A DNA stretch of 33,477 nt from Burkholderiales bacterium (GTDB taxonomy: Bacteria; Pseudomonadota; Gammaproteobacteria; Burkholderiales; Burkholderiaceae_C): positions 1 through 33,477 of the forward strand of contig JACRAZ010000078.1 in assembly GCA_016213205.1 (NCBI GenBank), in the 5' to 3' direction. Under the pieces are notes generated by a model. It was not told the origin of the DNA. It saw only the letters and a list, made by a program, of their open reading frames with translations, and ran no database searches. The stretch's first letter is position 1. Every line of letters begins with the position of its first letter. Of this stretch, positions 14,625 to 21,851 are shown piece after piece. A program made the position numbers and the translations under genes.

Positions 14625-15400
14625 CCGCGATGCTCGAGGTGCAGGGCCTGGGCAAGCGCTTCGGCGGCCTCGCGGCGCTGGAGGGCCTGAGCTTTGCCGT
14701 GCAGCCCGGCCAGATCGTCGGCCTGATCGGCCCCAACGGCGCGGGCAAGACCACCGCCTTCAACCTGATCAGCGGCAGCTTCGCGCCCAGCGCAGGCACG
14801 GTGCGCTTCGAGGGCGCCGACATCACCGGCGGCCCGCCGCACCGCGTGGTGCGGCGCGGGCTGGCGCGCACCTTCCAGGCCACCTCCATCTACCCCAAGG
14901 TGAGCGTGGCCGAGAACGTGCTGCGCGGCGCCTTGTCGCGCTTGCACGCTTCGCTGCCGAACCAGCTGTTCGGTGGCCAGCACACGCGCCAACACCTTGC
15001 CACGCTGCGGGCCGAGGTGGACGAGATCCTCACGCTGCTGGGCCTGCAGGCCCAGCGCGAGCAAGCCGCCGGCAGCCTGCCCTACGGCCTGCAAAAGCGC
15101 CTGGGCGTGGCCATCGGCCTGGCGACCAAACCCCGCATGCTGCTGCTGGACGAACCCGCCGCCGGCCTGAACCCCGAGGAATCCGCCGCCTTCGGCCGCC
15201 TGCTGCGCCGCCTGCGCGACGAACGCGGCCTCACGCTGCTGCTGGTGGAGCACCACATGGCGCTGGTGATGGGCCTGTGCGAGCACATCGTGGTGCTGGT
15301 GCAGGGCCGCAAGATCGCCGAAGGCCCGCCGGAGGGGGTGCGCAACGATCCGGCGGTGATCGAGGCCTACCTGGGGGCGCCGGAGGATTGCCATGCGTGA
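14621..15400 (+). CDS. LivG-like ABC transporter ATPase
   Basis: The product has 259 residues. Walker A is G-P-N-G-A-G-K-T (37-44), Q-loop Q86 in R-T-F-Q, Walker B M-L-L-L-D-E-P (173-179) and switch His in V-E-H-H-M (209-213). The signature helix reads L-P-Y-G-L-Q-K-R (153-160) instead of the usual L-S-Y-G-Q-Q-R-R of LivG; the Ser to Pro change is unusual but the essential Gly is kept. The protein should energise import with the LivF-like partner. In most operons livF follows directly; here 515 non-coding bases intervene (15401-15915). Confidence 0.93.
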   Translation: MTAMLEVQGLGKRFGGLAALEGLSFAVQPGQIVGLIGPNGAGKTTAFNLISGSFAPSAGTVRFEGADITGGPPHRVVRRGLARTFQATSIYPKVSVAENVLRGALSRLHASLPNQLFGGQHTRQHLATLRAEVDEILTLLGLQAQREQAAGSLPYGLQKRLGVAIGLATKPRMLLLDEPAAGLNPEESAAFGRLLRRLRDERGLTLLLVEHHMALVMGLCEHIVVLVQGRKIAEGPPEGVRNDPAVIEAYLGAPEDCHA

Positions 15401-15915
15401 ACTTGTGGTCGGGCCGGGTTGGCGTTTGGCGATTGGTGCGACAGAGGTGTGGGCGCATGGCGCCTGCGAACGCGCGCCGCAGGCTGAGCGCCCACGCCTT
15501 TGCGAACCACGGTGGCGTTCGAAGGGCCGCATGCCACGACGCTGGGGGGAGCCTCGGGGTCTGCGGGCGCGGCGGGCCGTGGGAGGCGGCGAGGATCGCA
15601 GGCTTCGGGGCGGCGCGCTTGAGCCCGCCGGGCCGCCCCAAGGGCGAAAGCCGGAGGGCGCAGCCCGCAGGCACCCCAATGAAAGCGCTTCCCAAACTGA
15701 CTCGCCGGCGCTGTGCGCAGCGCCCGCAGGGCGCGAAGCTAAATGGACGGCGCGCCCCGAAGCCGAGAACCGCAGCGAAGTCAGCCCGCCAGGGCTGACC
15801 GCCGGACTCGGCCCGCTGCGCCCGCAGACCCAGGGGCTCGGGCGCTCCGCACCCAGCACGCCAGCCCTCCACACCCAGCGCCAAAGCCCGACCCACGGCG
15901 CAGTGGACCCCTGAC
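15401..15915. other. 515-bp non-coding, repeat-like insert between the two ATPase genes
   Basis: All frames open here (for example from 15393) translate into Arg/Gly/Pro-rich sequence with no family. The segment is rich in short inverted repeats, including a strong hairpin at 15451-15493 and CGAAC...GTTCG around a CCAC-G-GTGG core near 15503-15521. Its style (GGGCCGCCCC, AAGGGCGAAAGC near 15632-15651) resembles the intergenic repeats I know from Comamonadaceae-type genomes. No transposase or target duplication was seen. I think it is a repetitive element lodged inside the operon; copy number in the genome would decide. Confidence 0.55.
15451..15493. repeat. Strong hairpin in the livG-livF gap
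   Basis: GGGCGC (15451-15456) pairs with GCGCCC (15488-15493), and GCCTGCG (15462-15468) pairs with CGCAGGC (15478-15484), with the loop AACGCGCGC. The RNA would fold into a 13-pair stem with small internal bulges. There is no T-run, so termination would not be intrinsic; it could slow transcription, protect the upstream mRNA from 3' exonucleases, or be a REP-like unit. Confidence 0.6.
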
Positions 15916-16668
15916 ATGCCGCCGAACCCAACCCCGCACCCACAGCCACCACAAGGCCCCGGCCTCGAAGTCAAGGCGATCGCCGTGCGCTACGGCGCGC
16001 TCGAAGCCGTGCGCGAGGTGTCGTTCACCGTGGCGCCCGGCCGCATCGTGGCGCTGGTGGGGGCCAATGGCGCCGGCAAGAGCACCACGCTGAAGGCGCT
16101 GATCGGCCTGCTGCCACTGGCGCGCGGCAGCCTGTGGTGGCAGGGTGAATCCATCGAGCGCCAGCCCGCGGCCGAGCGGGTGGCGCGGGGCCTGGCGCTC
16201 TCGCCCGAGGGGCGGCGCCTGTTTCCGCGCATGAGCGTGCTGGACAACCTGCTCACCGGGGCCCACACCGTGCGCAACGCGGCCAGCCGCCAGCGCACGC
16301 TGGAGCAGGTGTACGCGCTGTTCCCGCGCGTGGCCGAGCGGCGCGCGCAACTGGCGGGCTCGCTCTCCGGCGGCGAGCAGCAGATGGTGGCCATCGGCCG
16401 CGCGATGATGGCGCAGCCGCAGGTGCTGATGCTCGACGAGCCCTCGCTCGGCCTGGCGCCCAAGGTGATGGCCGAGATCGCCGCCGCGATCCAGCGCATC
16501 AACCAGGACGCGAAGCTTGCGGTGCTGCTGGTGGAACAGAATGCGCGCCTGGCCCTGCGGCTGGCACACGAGGCGCATGTGTTCGAGCAGGGCCAGATCA
16601 TCCGCTCGGGCAGCGGTGCCGAACTGCTGGCCGACCCCTTCGTGCAGACCGCCTACCTGGGCGTGTGA
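15916..16668 (+). CDS. LivF-like ABC transporter ATPase
   Basis: The product has 250 residues. Walker A is G-A-N-G-A-G-K-S (49-56), signature L-S-G-G-E-Q-Q, Walker B V-L-M-L-D-E-P-S-L-G-L, followed by L-L-V-E-Q-N with Gln in the switch-His position, as is normal for LivF. The first 16 residues are a Pro-rich extension (P-P-N-P-T-P-H-P-Q-P-P) absent in most homologues and encoded at the edge of the insert, so the native start may have been altered by the insertion. It starts 515 bases after the LivG-like gene and ends 11 bases before the metallo-hydrolase gene. Confidence 0.92.
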   Translation: MPPNPTPHPQPPQGPGLEVKAIAVRYGALEAVREVSFTVAPGRIVALVGANGAGKSTTLKALIGLLPLARGSLWWQGESIERQPAAERVARGLALSPEGRRLFPRMSVLDNLLTGAHTVRNAASRQRTLEQVYALFPRVAERRAQLAGSLSGGEQQMVAIGRAMMAQPQVLMLDEPSLGLAPKVMAEIAAAIQRINQDAKLAVLLVEQNARLALRLAHEAHVFEQGQIIRSGSGAELLADPFVQTAYLGV

Positions 16669-16679
16669 CGAGGCCTGCC

Positions 16680-17471
16680 ATGGACGCGCCTTTCGAGGTT
16701 TATGCCATCCGCTACGCGCACATGCCGCGCCGGCGGCGCGACAACTTCATCCCGGCCGACGAGCACGACGGCCCGATGCCGATGGACTTCTTCGTCTGGC
16801 TGCTGAAGTCGCCCGCGCGCACGATCCTGGTGGACACCGGCTTCAGCGCCGCCACCGCGCAGAAGCGCCAGCGCCAGTGGCTGCGCTGCCCCATCGAGGC
16901 GCTGCGCACGCTGGGCGTGGCGCCCGAGGCGGTGCAGGACGTGGTGCTCACCCACCTGCACTACGACCACGCCGGCAACCTGCCGCTGCTGCCCAATGCG
17001 CGCTTCCATGTGCAGGATCGGGAGCTGGACTACGCCACCGGCCGCTGCATGTGCCACGCGCCGCTGCGCCATGCCTATGGCGTGGACGACGTGGTGGAAC
17101 TGGTGCGCCAGGTGTACGCCGACCGCGTGGTGTTCCACGACGGCGACGCCACGCTGGCGCCGGGCGTGGAGCTGATGCTCATCGGCGGCCACACCCGCGG
17201 CCTGCAGGCACTGCGGGTGCGCACCGCGCGCGGCTGGCTGGTGCTCACCTCGGATGCGGCGCACTACTACGAGAACCTGATGAACGAGCGCCCGTTCCCG
17301 ATCGTCTTCAACGTGGCCGACATGCTGGCCGGCCACCGCCGCCTGCGTGAGGCGGCCGAATCCCCCGCCCACCTGGTGCCCGGCCACGACCCCGAGGTGC
17401 TGGCGCGCTACCCGCGCTGGCCGGGCGACGCGGTGGGCATCGCCTGCCTGCACCTGCCGCCACAGGCCTGA
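16680..17471 (+). CDS. MBL-fold hydrolase, N-acyl homoserine lactonase-like
   Basis: The product has 263 residues. Metal ligands are complete: H-L-H-Y-D-H (92-97), H171 in G-G-H-T, D192 in T-S-D-A-A-H-Y-Y, and H236 in P-G-H-D. The spacing and the S-D-A-x-H-Y segment match the AHL-lactonase (AiiA-type) branch of metallo-beta-lactamase-fold enzymes, which open lactone rings. It is probably cytoplasmic, with no signal peptide. ACGAGG (16668-16673) precedes ATG 16680. As last gene of a carboxylate uptake and oxidation operon, it more likely opens a lactone of the imported substrate than quenches quorum signals; that is inference. Confidence 0.88.
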   Translation: MDAPFEVYAIRYAHMPRRRRDNFIPADEHDGPMPMDFFVWLLKSPARTILVDTGFSAATAQKRQRQWLRCPIEALRTLGVAPEAVQDVVLTHLHYDHAGNLPLLPNARFHVQDRELDYATGRCMCHAPLRHAYGVDDVVELVRQVYADRVVFHDGDATLAPGVELMLIGGHTRGLQALRVRTARGWLVLTSDAAHYYENLMNERPFPIVFNVADMLAGHRRLREAAESPAHLVPGHDPEVLARYPRWPGDAVGIACLHLPPQA

Positions 17472-17478
17472 GGGTGTG

Positions 17479-17504
17479 GGGCGCGGCGGCGCGCGCCGCG
17501 CGCC
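17479..17504. terminator. GC-rich hairpin filling the gap between convergent genes
   Basis: The bases between the stop at 17471 and the facing stop at 17505 form an imperfect self-complementary hairpin (left arm GGCGCGGCGGCG, right arm CGCCGCGCGCC, one bulge). It may act as a bidirectional terminator for the long forward operon and the reverse methyltransferase gene. No T-run follows on either side, so termination efficiency is uncertain. Confidence 0.5.
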
Positions 17505-18680
17505 TCAGCCCGGCGCCGGTGCACCGGCATCGGCCTCGGGCGCGCCTGGCGCCGCCGCGGTGGGCGCGGCCACGGGCTTGAGCACCAGCAGGCTGCCGGC
17601 CGCGCCCAGCGGCACCTGGTTCACCAGCCGCACGCCGCTGCGCTCGAACAGCGCCTGCCAGGCGGCCAGCCCGCGCTCGCGGCCCCGGGTGTTGACGAAC
17701 ATCTGCAGGTCCAGCACCGCGGTGGCCAGGTCGGCCTGCCGGTCGGGCATCACCTGCTCCAGCAGCACGATGGTGGCGCCCACCGGCGCGGCGGCGGCGG
17801 CCACGCGGCGCAGCAGCGCGGTGGCGCTGTCGTCGTCCAGGCCGTGCAGCACGGCGGCCAGCAGGTAGGCCTCGCGCGCGCCCCCCGCGGCCGGCAGCGA
17901 GACCCGCAGGTCGCGCGCCGCATAACGCAGGCGCGCCAGCAGCTCGGCCGGCTGGCGGGTGGGCCAGTGGCGCTCGGCCTGGCGGATGGCCGGGGCGCGG
18001 TCGACCACCACCGCCTGCAGTTGCGGGTGGCGCGCCAGCAGGGCCACGGCCTTGCTGCCCCGGCCCCCGCTCAGGTCGAACACGCGCTCGAAGGCCGACC
18101 AGTCGAACGCGGTCGCGAAGCCATCGCCGGTGAGCGCGGCCTGCTCGTCCGCCGCTTGCGCCACCACGGTGTCGAACTCCGGGTGTTCGGCCAGGTAGTC
18201 GGCCAGGTCGCGCCCGTGCTGCAGCCGGAACGGCGGCTGGCCGCTGCGCAGGCCCTGCTCCAGCGGCTCCAGCCAGGGGCGCAGCATCTCGGGTGCATGG
18301 TGCATCAGCAGCAGCGTGCGCACGCTGCCGGGCCGATCGGCGCGCAGCGGCTGCGACAGCGCGGTGTTGCGCCAGCGCCCCGGCGCCACCTCGTCGAACA
18401 CGCCCATCGCCGCCAGCAGGCGCAGCAGCCGCGCCAGTGCATCGGCCTGCGCGCCGGCCTGCGCGGCCAGGGTTGCGGTGTCGGCCTCGCCATCGGCCAG
18501 CAGGCCGGCCAGGTCCAGCCGCGCGGCCAGGTAGAGCGCGCGCGATTGCCAGAACGCCGTGCCCACCTGCAGCAGCAGTTGGCCCGGCGGGGTTTGCGGG
18601 GGCGGGGGCGGGGGCGGGGGTGGGGGCGGCGCGGGTGGTGCCGCGCCCAGCAGGCGGCGCAGCCAGCCGAGCGCGCTCAT
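17505..18680 (-). CDS. SAM-dependent O-methyltransferase with polyproline linker
   Basis: The product has 391 residues. After a short amphipathic start (M-S-A-L-G-W-L-R-R-L-L-G) there is an uninterrupted run of eleven Pro within residues 15-32. Then comes a winged-helix dimerisation domain (about 35-115) and a methyltransferase domain: SAM motif F-D-L-S-G-G-R-G (201-208), acidic D228, and H279 in L-H-G-L-D-D-D, the position of the catalytic His of acetylserotonin/hydroxyneurosporene-type O-methyltransferases. The tail (371-391) is Ala/Pro/Gly-rich. ATG 18680 is chosen because the upstream extension is Arg-rich and lacks homology features. The acceptor is unknown; no pathway genes lie next to it. 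Confidence 0.85.
   Translation of the reverse strand: MSALGWLRRLLGAAPPAPPPPPPPPPPPQTPPGQLLLQVGTAFWQSRALYLAARLDLAGLLADGEADTATLAAQAGAQADALARLLRLLAAMGVFDEVAPGRWRNTALSQPLRADRPGSVRTLLLMHHAPEMLRPWLEPLEQGLRSGQPPFRLQHGRDLADYLAEHPEFDTVVAQAADEQAALTGDGFATAFDWSAFERVFDLSGGRGSKAVALLARHPQLQAVVVDRAPAIRQAERHWPTRQPAELLARLRYAARDLRVSLPAAGGAREAYLLAAVLHGLDDDSATALLRRVAAAAAPVGATIVLLEQVMPDRQADLATAVLDLQMFVNTRGRERGLAAWQALFERSGVRLVNQVPLGAAGSLLVLKPVAAPTAAAPGAPEADAGAPAPG
18598..18627. repeat. GGGGGC hexanucleotide tandem repeat (five units)
   Basis: Five 6-bp units GGGGGC (one with T) run from 18598 to 18627 on the forward strand. They encode the polyproline run of the methyltransferase on the reverse strand. Each unit adds two Pro, so slippage would change linker length in frame. 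Five G5 runs also have G-quadruplex potential on the non-coding strand. Confidence 0.8.
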
Positions 18681-18912
18681 CGCCGGCCGCCGGGTTGGCC
18701 GGCGCGTAGGGATCCACAGGGTTCGCAGTGCATGCCGCCAGCGTAGCGGCACGCCACGGCGCTGCCCAGACGAAAGTCAATGCCCAAGGGCCGCGCTTCA
18801 TGCCAGGGCCCGGGTGGAAGCCGCAAAGGCGACAGACAAGCACCGCCGCTGCCCGCATGCTGCGCGCTCCGCGCGGCACGGCCGCGCCCCCGCAGCAGGA
18901 AGGACCCCCTCG

Positions 18913-19836
18913 ATGAGCTTCGACACCCCGCTGGCCCTGTGCGGCCCGCTGCGCCAGCCCAAGCAGATGCTGGCCGACCAGGAATACGGCGGCCACGCCT
19001 CGATCCACGACGACGCCATGGCCGAGAAGCTGGGCTTTCGCGCCGGCCCGATCGAAGGGCCCACCCACTTCAGCCAGTTCGACCCGCTGGCGGTCAAGCT
19101 CTGGGGCCCGGCCTGGTTCGAGCGCGGCTGCATCTCGGCGCATTACCTGAACATGGTGGTCGAGGGCGAATCGGTGCGCGCCTTCGTCGAGCCCCCGGCC
19201 CCCGGCGCCACCCGCGCTCGCGCCTGGGCCGAGAAGGCCGACGGCACCCCGGTGCTCGAAGCCAGCCTGAGCATCGGCCCCGACCACGGGCAGACCCTGC
19301 TGGCCGAGCGTTTGGCCGCGCTGCGCCCGCCCGGCCCGCTGGTGATCCTGGCGGACCTGCACGTGGGCATGGCCGGCGCGCAGGACGAACCGGTGTGCAT
19401 GGCGGCCGACCAGCACATGGGCGCGCTCTACCCCTTCAGCCTGACGCAGAAGCTGGCCAGGATCACCGAGCGCTCGCCCTGGTACGACAACGCCGCCGCC
19501 TCGCCCTGGGGCCGCGCGATCATCCCCACCGAGATGATCAGCGTGCTGGCCGAGTACAGCGGCAAGAGCGCCGGCTTCCCGGTCAAGGGCCCGGTGGTGG
19601 GCCTGTTCGCCGACCTGGAGATCCGCCTGATCGACGGGCCGCTGTTCGTCGGCGAGCCCTACCTGATCCGCCGCGAGGTGGTGGCGCTGGCCGAAAGCAA
19701 GCGCACCGAGAGCTACTGGGTGCGCACGCGCATCTTCGATGCGGCCGGGGCGCAGCTCAAGTGCGAGGTGCTGCTGAACCACGCCACGCTGAAGCACTCG
19801 TACGAAGGCTACGAGGCGGCGCGCGCGGCGCGCTGA
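18913..19836 (+). CDS. MaoC/hotdog-fold-like protein of unknown substrate
   Basis: The product has 307 residues. Residues about 20-75 have the pattern of the hotdog/FAS1-type N-terminus: A-D-Q-E-Y-G-G-H-A-S-I-H-D, F-R-A-G-P-I-E-G-P-T-H-F-S-Q-F-D-P. A second hotdog-like half appears around 190-290 (I-P-T-E-M-I-S-V-L-A-E-Y, G-L-F-A-D-L-E-I-R-L). Hotdog proteins hydrate enoyl-CoA or hydrolyse thioesters; the usual catalytic D-x-N/H pair is not obvious, so I do not assign an activity. AGGAAGGA (18897-18904) is a strong ribosome site 8 nt before ATG 18913. It diverges from the methyltransferase gene over a 232-base shared upstream region. Confidence 0.7.
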   Translation: MSFDTPLALCGPLRQPKQMLADQEYGGHASIHDDAMAEKLGFRAGPIEGPTHFSQFDPLAVKLWGPAWFERGCISAHYLNMVVEGESVRAFVEPPAPGATRARAWAEKADGTPVLEASLSIGPDHGQTLLAERLAALRPPGPLVILADLHVGMAGAQDEPVCMAADQHMGALYPFSLTQKLARITERSPWYDNAAASPWGRAIIPTEMISVLAEYSGKSAGFPVKGPVVGLFADLEIRLIDGPLFVGEPYLIRREVVALAESKRTESYWVRTRIFDAAGAQLKCEVLLNHATLKHSYEGYEAARAAR

Positions 19837-19860
19837 TCGCGCACAAGAGGGCGGTGCGCG

Positions 19861-19878
19861 GCCCGCATTTCGGGCTTT
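19861..19878 (+). terminator. Weak terminator-like hairpin
   Basis: GCCCG (19861-19865) and CGGGC (19871-19875) with the loop CATTT are followed by TTT. It lies 25 bases after the hotdog gene stop. The stem is only five pairs and the T-run three bases, so this is a tentative call. Confidence 0.3.
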
Positions 19879-19942
19879 GCGGCAAGGCCCGGCCGGGGTT
19901 CAATCGTGCCAGCGGCCACCCCTGGCCTCGCGGAGCCTTGCC

Positions 19943-20701
19943 ATGCCGGACACCCGAACCGCCCCTGAGTGGACACCCCCCCTGCACCGGGCCTGGGCCC
20001 TGCTGCGCCTGGTGCTGGCGACGCTGCTGCTGGCCGGGCTGGGCCGCGGCGCGCTGGCCGGCCCCACGGCCACCGCCGGCGCGCCGCTGGCGGCCACCAC
20101 GCCGGCTGGCGTGAACGGCCTGTGGACCAGCAGCGCGGGCGACTACAGCGTGTGGCTGCAAGACCCCACCAGCGGCTTGACGCTGGCGCTGGAACTGCCC
20201 GCCACGCTGGACAGCCTGCGCCTGTGGCTGGGCAATGGCTCGGCCACCCAGGTGAGCCTGCAGAACGTGGCCCGCGGCACCGACCTGCTGGTGGCCAGCG
20301 TGAGCGGCAGCACGATGAGCGGCACCCGCACGCTGGCCGGCGTGCAGCAGCCCTACAGCGCGCAGCTCGCACTGGCCTGGGTGGCCACCGAAGCGGCGGG
20401 CGTCTGGCAGAAATCCGGCGCGGCCAATGCCTACCTGGTGTTCTTCGTGGTGAACAACGGCGGCGCACGGCTGGGCGTGCAGATCGACGTGACGATCAAC
20501 CCCGACCTCAGCTACGCCTTCGACGTGTTCAGCGGCAGCTACACCAACAACGTGTTCAACGGCCTGTCGCTGCTGGGCAGCGGCCTGAGCTCGCGGCTGG
20601 AGTTCACGGGCGACACGCTGGCGGGCACCTACACCACGCTGGGCCGCCCGCCGAAGGTGACGACCTTCACCGCGACACACCTGGTCAAGACCGGGCCCTG
20701 A
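19943..20701 (+). CDS. Exported protein of unknown function
   Basis: The product has 252 residues from ATG 19943. A charged start (M-P-D-T-R-T) leads to a hydrophobic segment at about 19-40 (L-L-R-L-V-L-A-T-L-L-L-A-G-L-G) and a likely cleavage at A-L-A-G. The rest is Ser/Thr/Gly/Asn-rich and beta-strand-like, with the recurring pattern of a secreted beta-sandwich (G-L-W-T-S-S-A-G-D-Y-S-V-W-L-Q-D near 65-80, L-E-F-T-G-D-T-L-A-G-T-Y near the end). No Cys pairs, no catalytic motif, no family recognised. It stands between the hotdog gene and a convergent lipoprotein gene. Confidence 0.65.
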   Translation: MPDTRTAPEWTPPLHRAWALLRLVLATLLLAGLGRGALAGPTATAGAPLAATTPAGVNGLWTSSAGDYSVWLQDPTSGLTLALELPATLDSLRLWLGNGSATQVSLQNVARGTDLLVASVSGSTMSGTRTLAGVQQPYSAQLALAWVATEAAGVWQKSGAANAYLVFFVVNNGGARLGVQIDVTINPDLSYAFDVFSGSYTNNVFNGLSLLGSGLSSRLEFTGDTLAGTYTTLGRPPKVTTFTATHLVKTGP

Positions 20702-20706
20702 ACGGC

Positions 20707-20725
20707 GCCGCGGCGGCACCGCGGC
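20707..20725. terminator. 7-bp GC hairpin between convergent genes
   Basis: GCCGCGG (20707-20713) and CCGCGGC (20719-20725) pair perfectly around the loop CGGCA. It lies in the 51-base gap between the forward exported protein and the reverse lipoprotein gene, where a bidirectional terminator is expected. No T-run. Confidence 0.4.
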
Positions 20726-20752
20726 GGGCCCGGATGCCGCGCCGCCTGCGCG

Positions 20753-21745
20753 TTACTCGCTCTTGCCCGCGCCCGGCGCGATGGCCGGGCCCGGAGCGGC
20801 GGCCGTCTTCGCGGCGGGGGCGGTCGCGGGGGCTTCTTCCAGCAGCTTGAGCACCGCGTCGTCCTTGGTGGCGGGGCGCTGCGTGGTGCTGCCCTTGTCC
20901 AGCAGGTTCACGCCGGTGAACACCAGCACGTCGCCCAGCTTCGGGATGAAGGCGATGTGGTGCTCGTCCTCCCCGAGCTTGTAGCCCACCGTCTGCATGC
21001 GCGGCTTGATGAAGGGGAAGTGGCCCTGCACCATCGTGAGCTCGTTGTCGTCGCGCTTGTACGGGTCACGCAGGTCGCGCAGCATCGTGCGCACGGCCTG
21101 GTGCACGTTGGCCTTCAGTGCATCTTTCAGCAGCGCGCCGTCGTTGGCCGTCCAGCTGCCCTCGCCCAGCAGGGGCTTCGCGGGGCCGGTGGAGGCGATG
21201 TAGCGTGTGCTCCACAAGGGCTTCTTGTCGGCGCCCTGCAGCGCCGCCTTCAGCACCACGTAGGGCCGCAGGTCGGTGTCGTTGGTGAACGAGAGCACCA
21301 CCGCCGGCGTGAGCACCAGCGCCGGGCCGCTGCCGGGCTCGAGCGTGAAGCGCTGGGTGCCGTCTGCGGCGAGGCTGGCGCCCAGCGCGGCCTTGACCTG
21401 GTCGTCCAGCGTGATGCGCAGTTGCTGCTCCACGTCCTTGACGGTCTGGCCACCGGCCGCCGCGTTGGCGCTGTGCGCGATGGCCACGCCGATCAGCCCG
21501 AACATCATGCTCGCGCCGGCGGCCTTCTGGTGGCCGGTGATGACCACCTGGCTGTCGGGCACGCGGTACACGCCGATCGGCAGGTCGGACCAACTGGACA
21601 GGCCCTCGGTCGACAACTGCAGCGACACCGGCTGCGCCTGCACCGGCGGTGCCTTGGTGAACTCGAAACTCGCGCAGCCCGTCAGCATGACGACGGCCGC
21701 GCCGGCCGCGAAGGCGAAGGCCCCGCGCTTGAGCGTGGTGAACAT
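20753..21745 (-). CDS. Lipoprotein of unknown function
   Basis: The product has 330 residues. The N-terminus has a lipoprotein signal with lipobox L-T-G-C (21-24) after a hydrophobic core, so C24 is probably lipidated; the next residue Ala predicts outer-membrane sorting. The mature part is soluble, with a segment M-M-F-G-L-I-G-V-A-I-A-H-S (80-92) that could be a short amphipathic or membrane-touching helix, then alternating strands. The last 35 residues are an Ala/Pro/Lys-rich tail. No known family recognised. It diverges from the DUF3089 gene over 106 bases. Confidence 0.75.
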   Translation of the reverse strand: MFTTLKRGAFAFAAGAAVVMLTGCASFEFTKAPPVQAQPVSLQLSTEGLSSWSDLPIGVYRVPDSQVVITGHQKAAGASMMFGLIGVAIAHSANAAAGGQTVKDVEQQLRITLDDQVKAALGASLAADGTQRFTLEPGSGPALVLTPAVVLSFTNDTDLRPYVVLKAALQGADKKPLWSTRYIASTGPAKPLLGEGSWTANDGALLKDALKANVHQAVRTMLRDLRDPYKRDDNELTMVQGHFPFIKPRMQTVGYKLGEDEHHIAFIPKLGDVLVFTGVNLLDKGSTTQRPATKDDAVLKLLEEAPATAPAAKTAAAPGPAIAPGAGKSE

Positions 21746-21851
21746 GTTCCCTCCCAGGAATCGTGGTGGTGCGGCGAGGCCGGGCGGCGCCGCCGGGGGG
21801 GGAGTCTAGGCGTAGCATGGCCGCTCCAATGTCGCCCCTGAGACCCTGCTG

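Noticed and set aside
15393..15914. Possible gene of 173 codons between the two ATPase genes
   Set aside because: All frames through this segment give repeat-like Arg/Pro/Gly-rich sequence. Hairpins fit a non-coding repetitive element better.
16680..17471. Quorum quenching as the main role of the lactonase-like enzyme
   Set aside because: The motif fits AHL lactonases, but the gene ends a catabolic/transport operon and no LuxI/LuxR gene is in the window. A catabolic lactone is more likely.
17308..19797. Reverse open frame of 829 codons across several genes
   Set aside because: Antisense or off-frame shadow of the metallo-hydrolase, methyltransferase and hotdog genes; Arg/Ala/Gly/Pro-rich with no domain.
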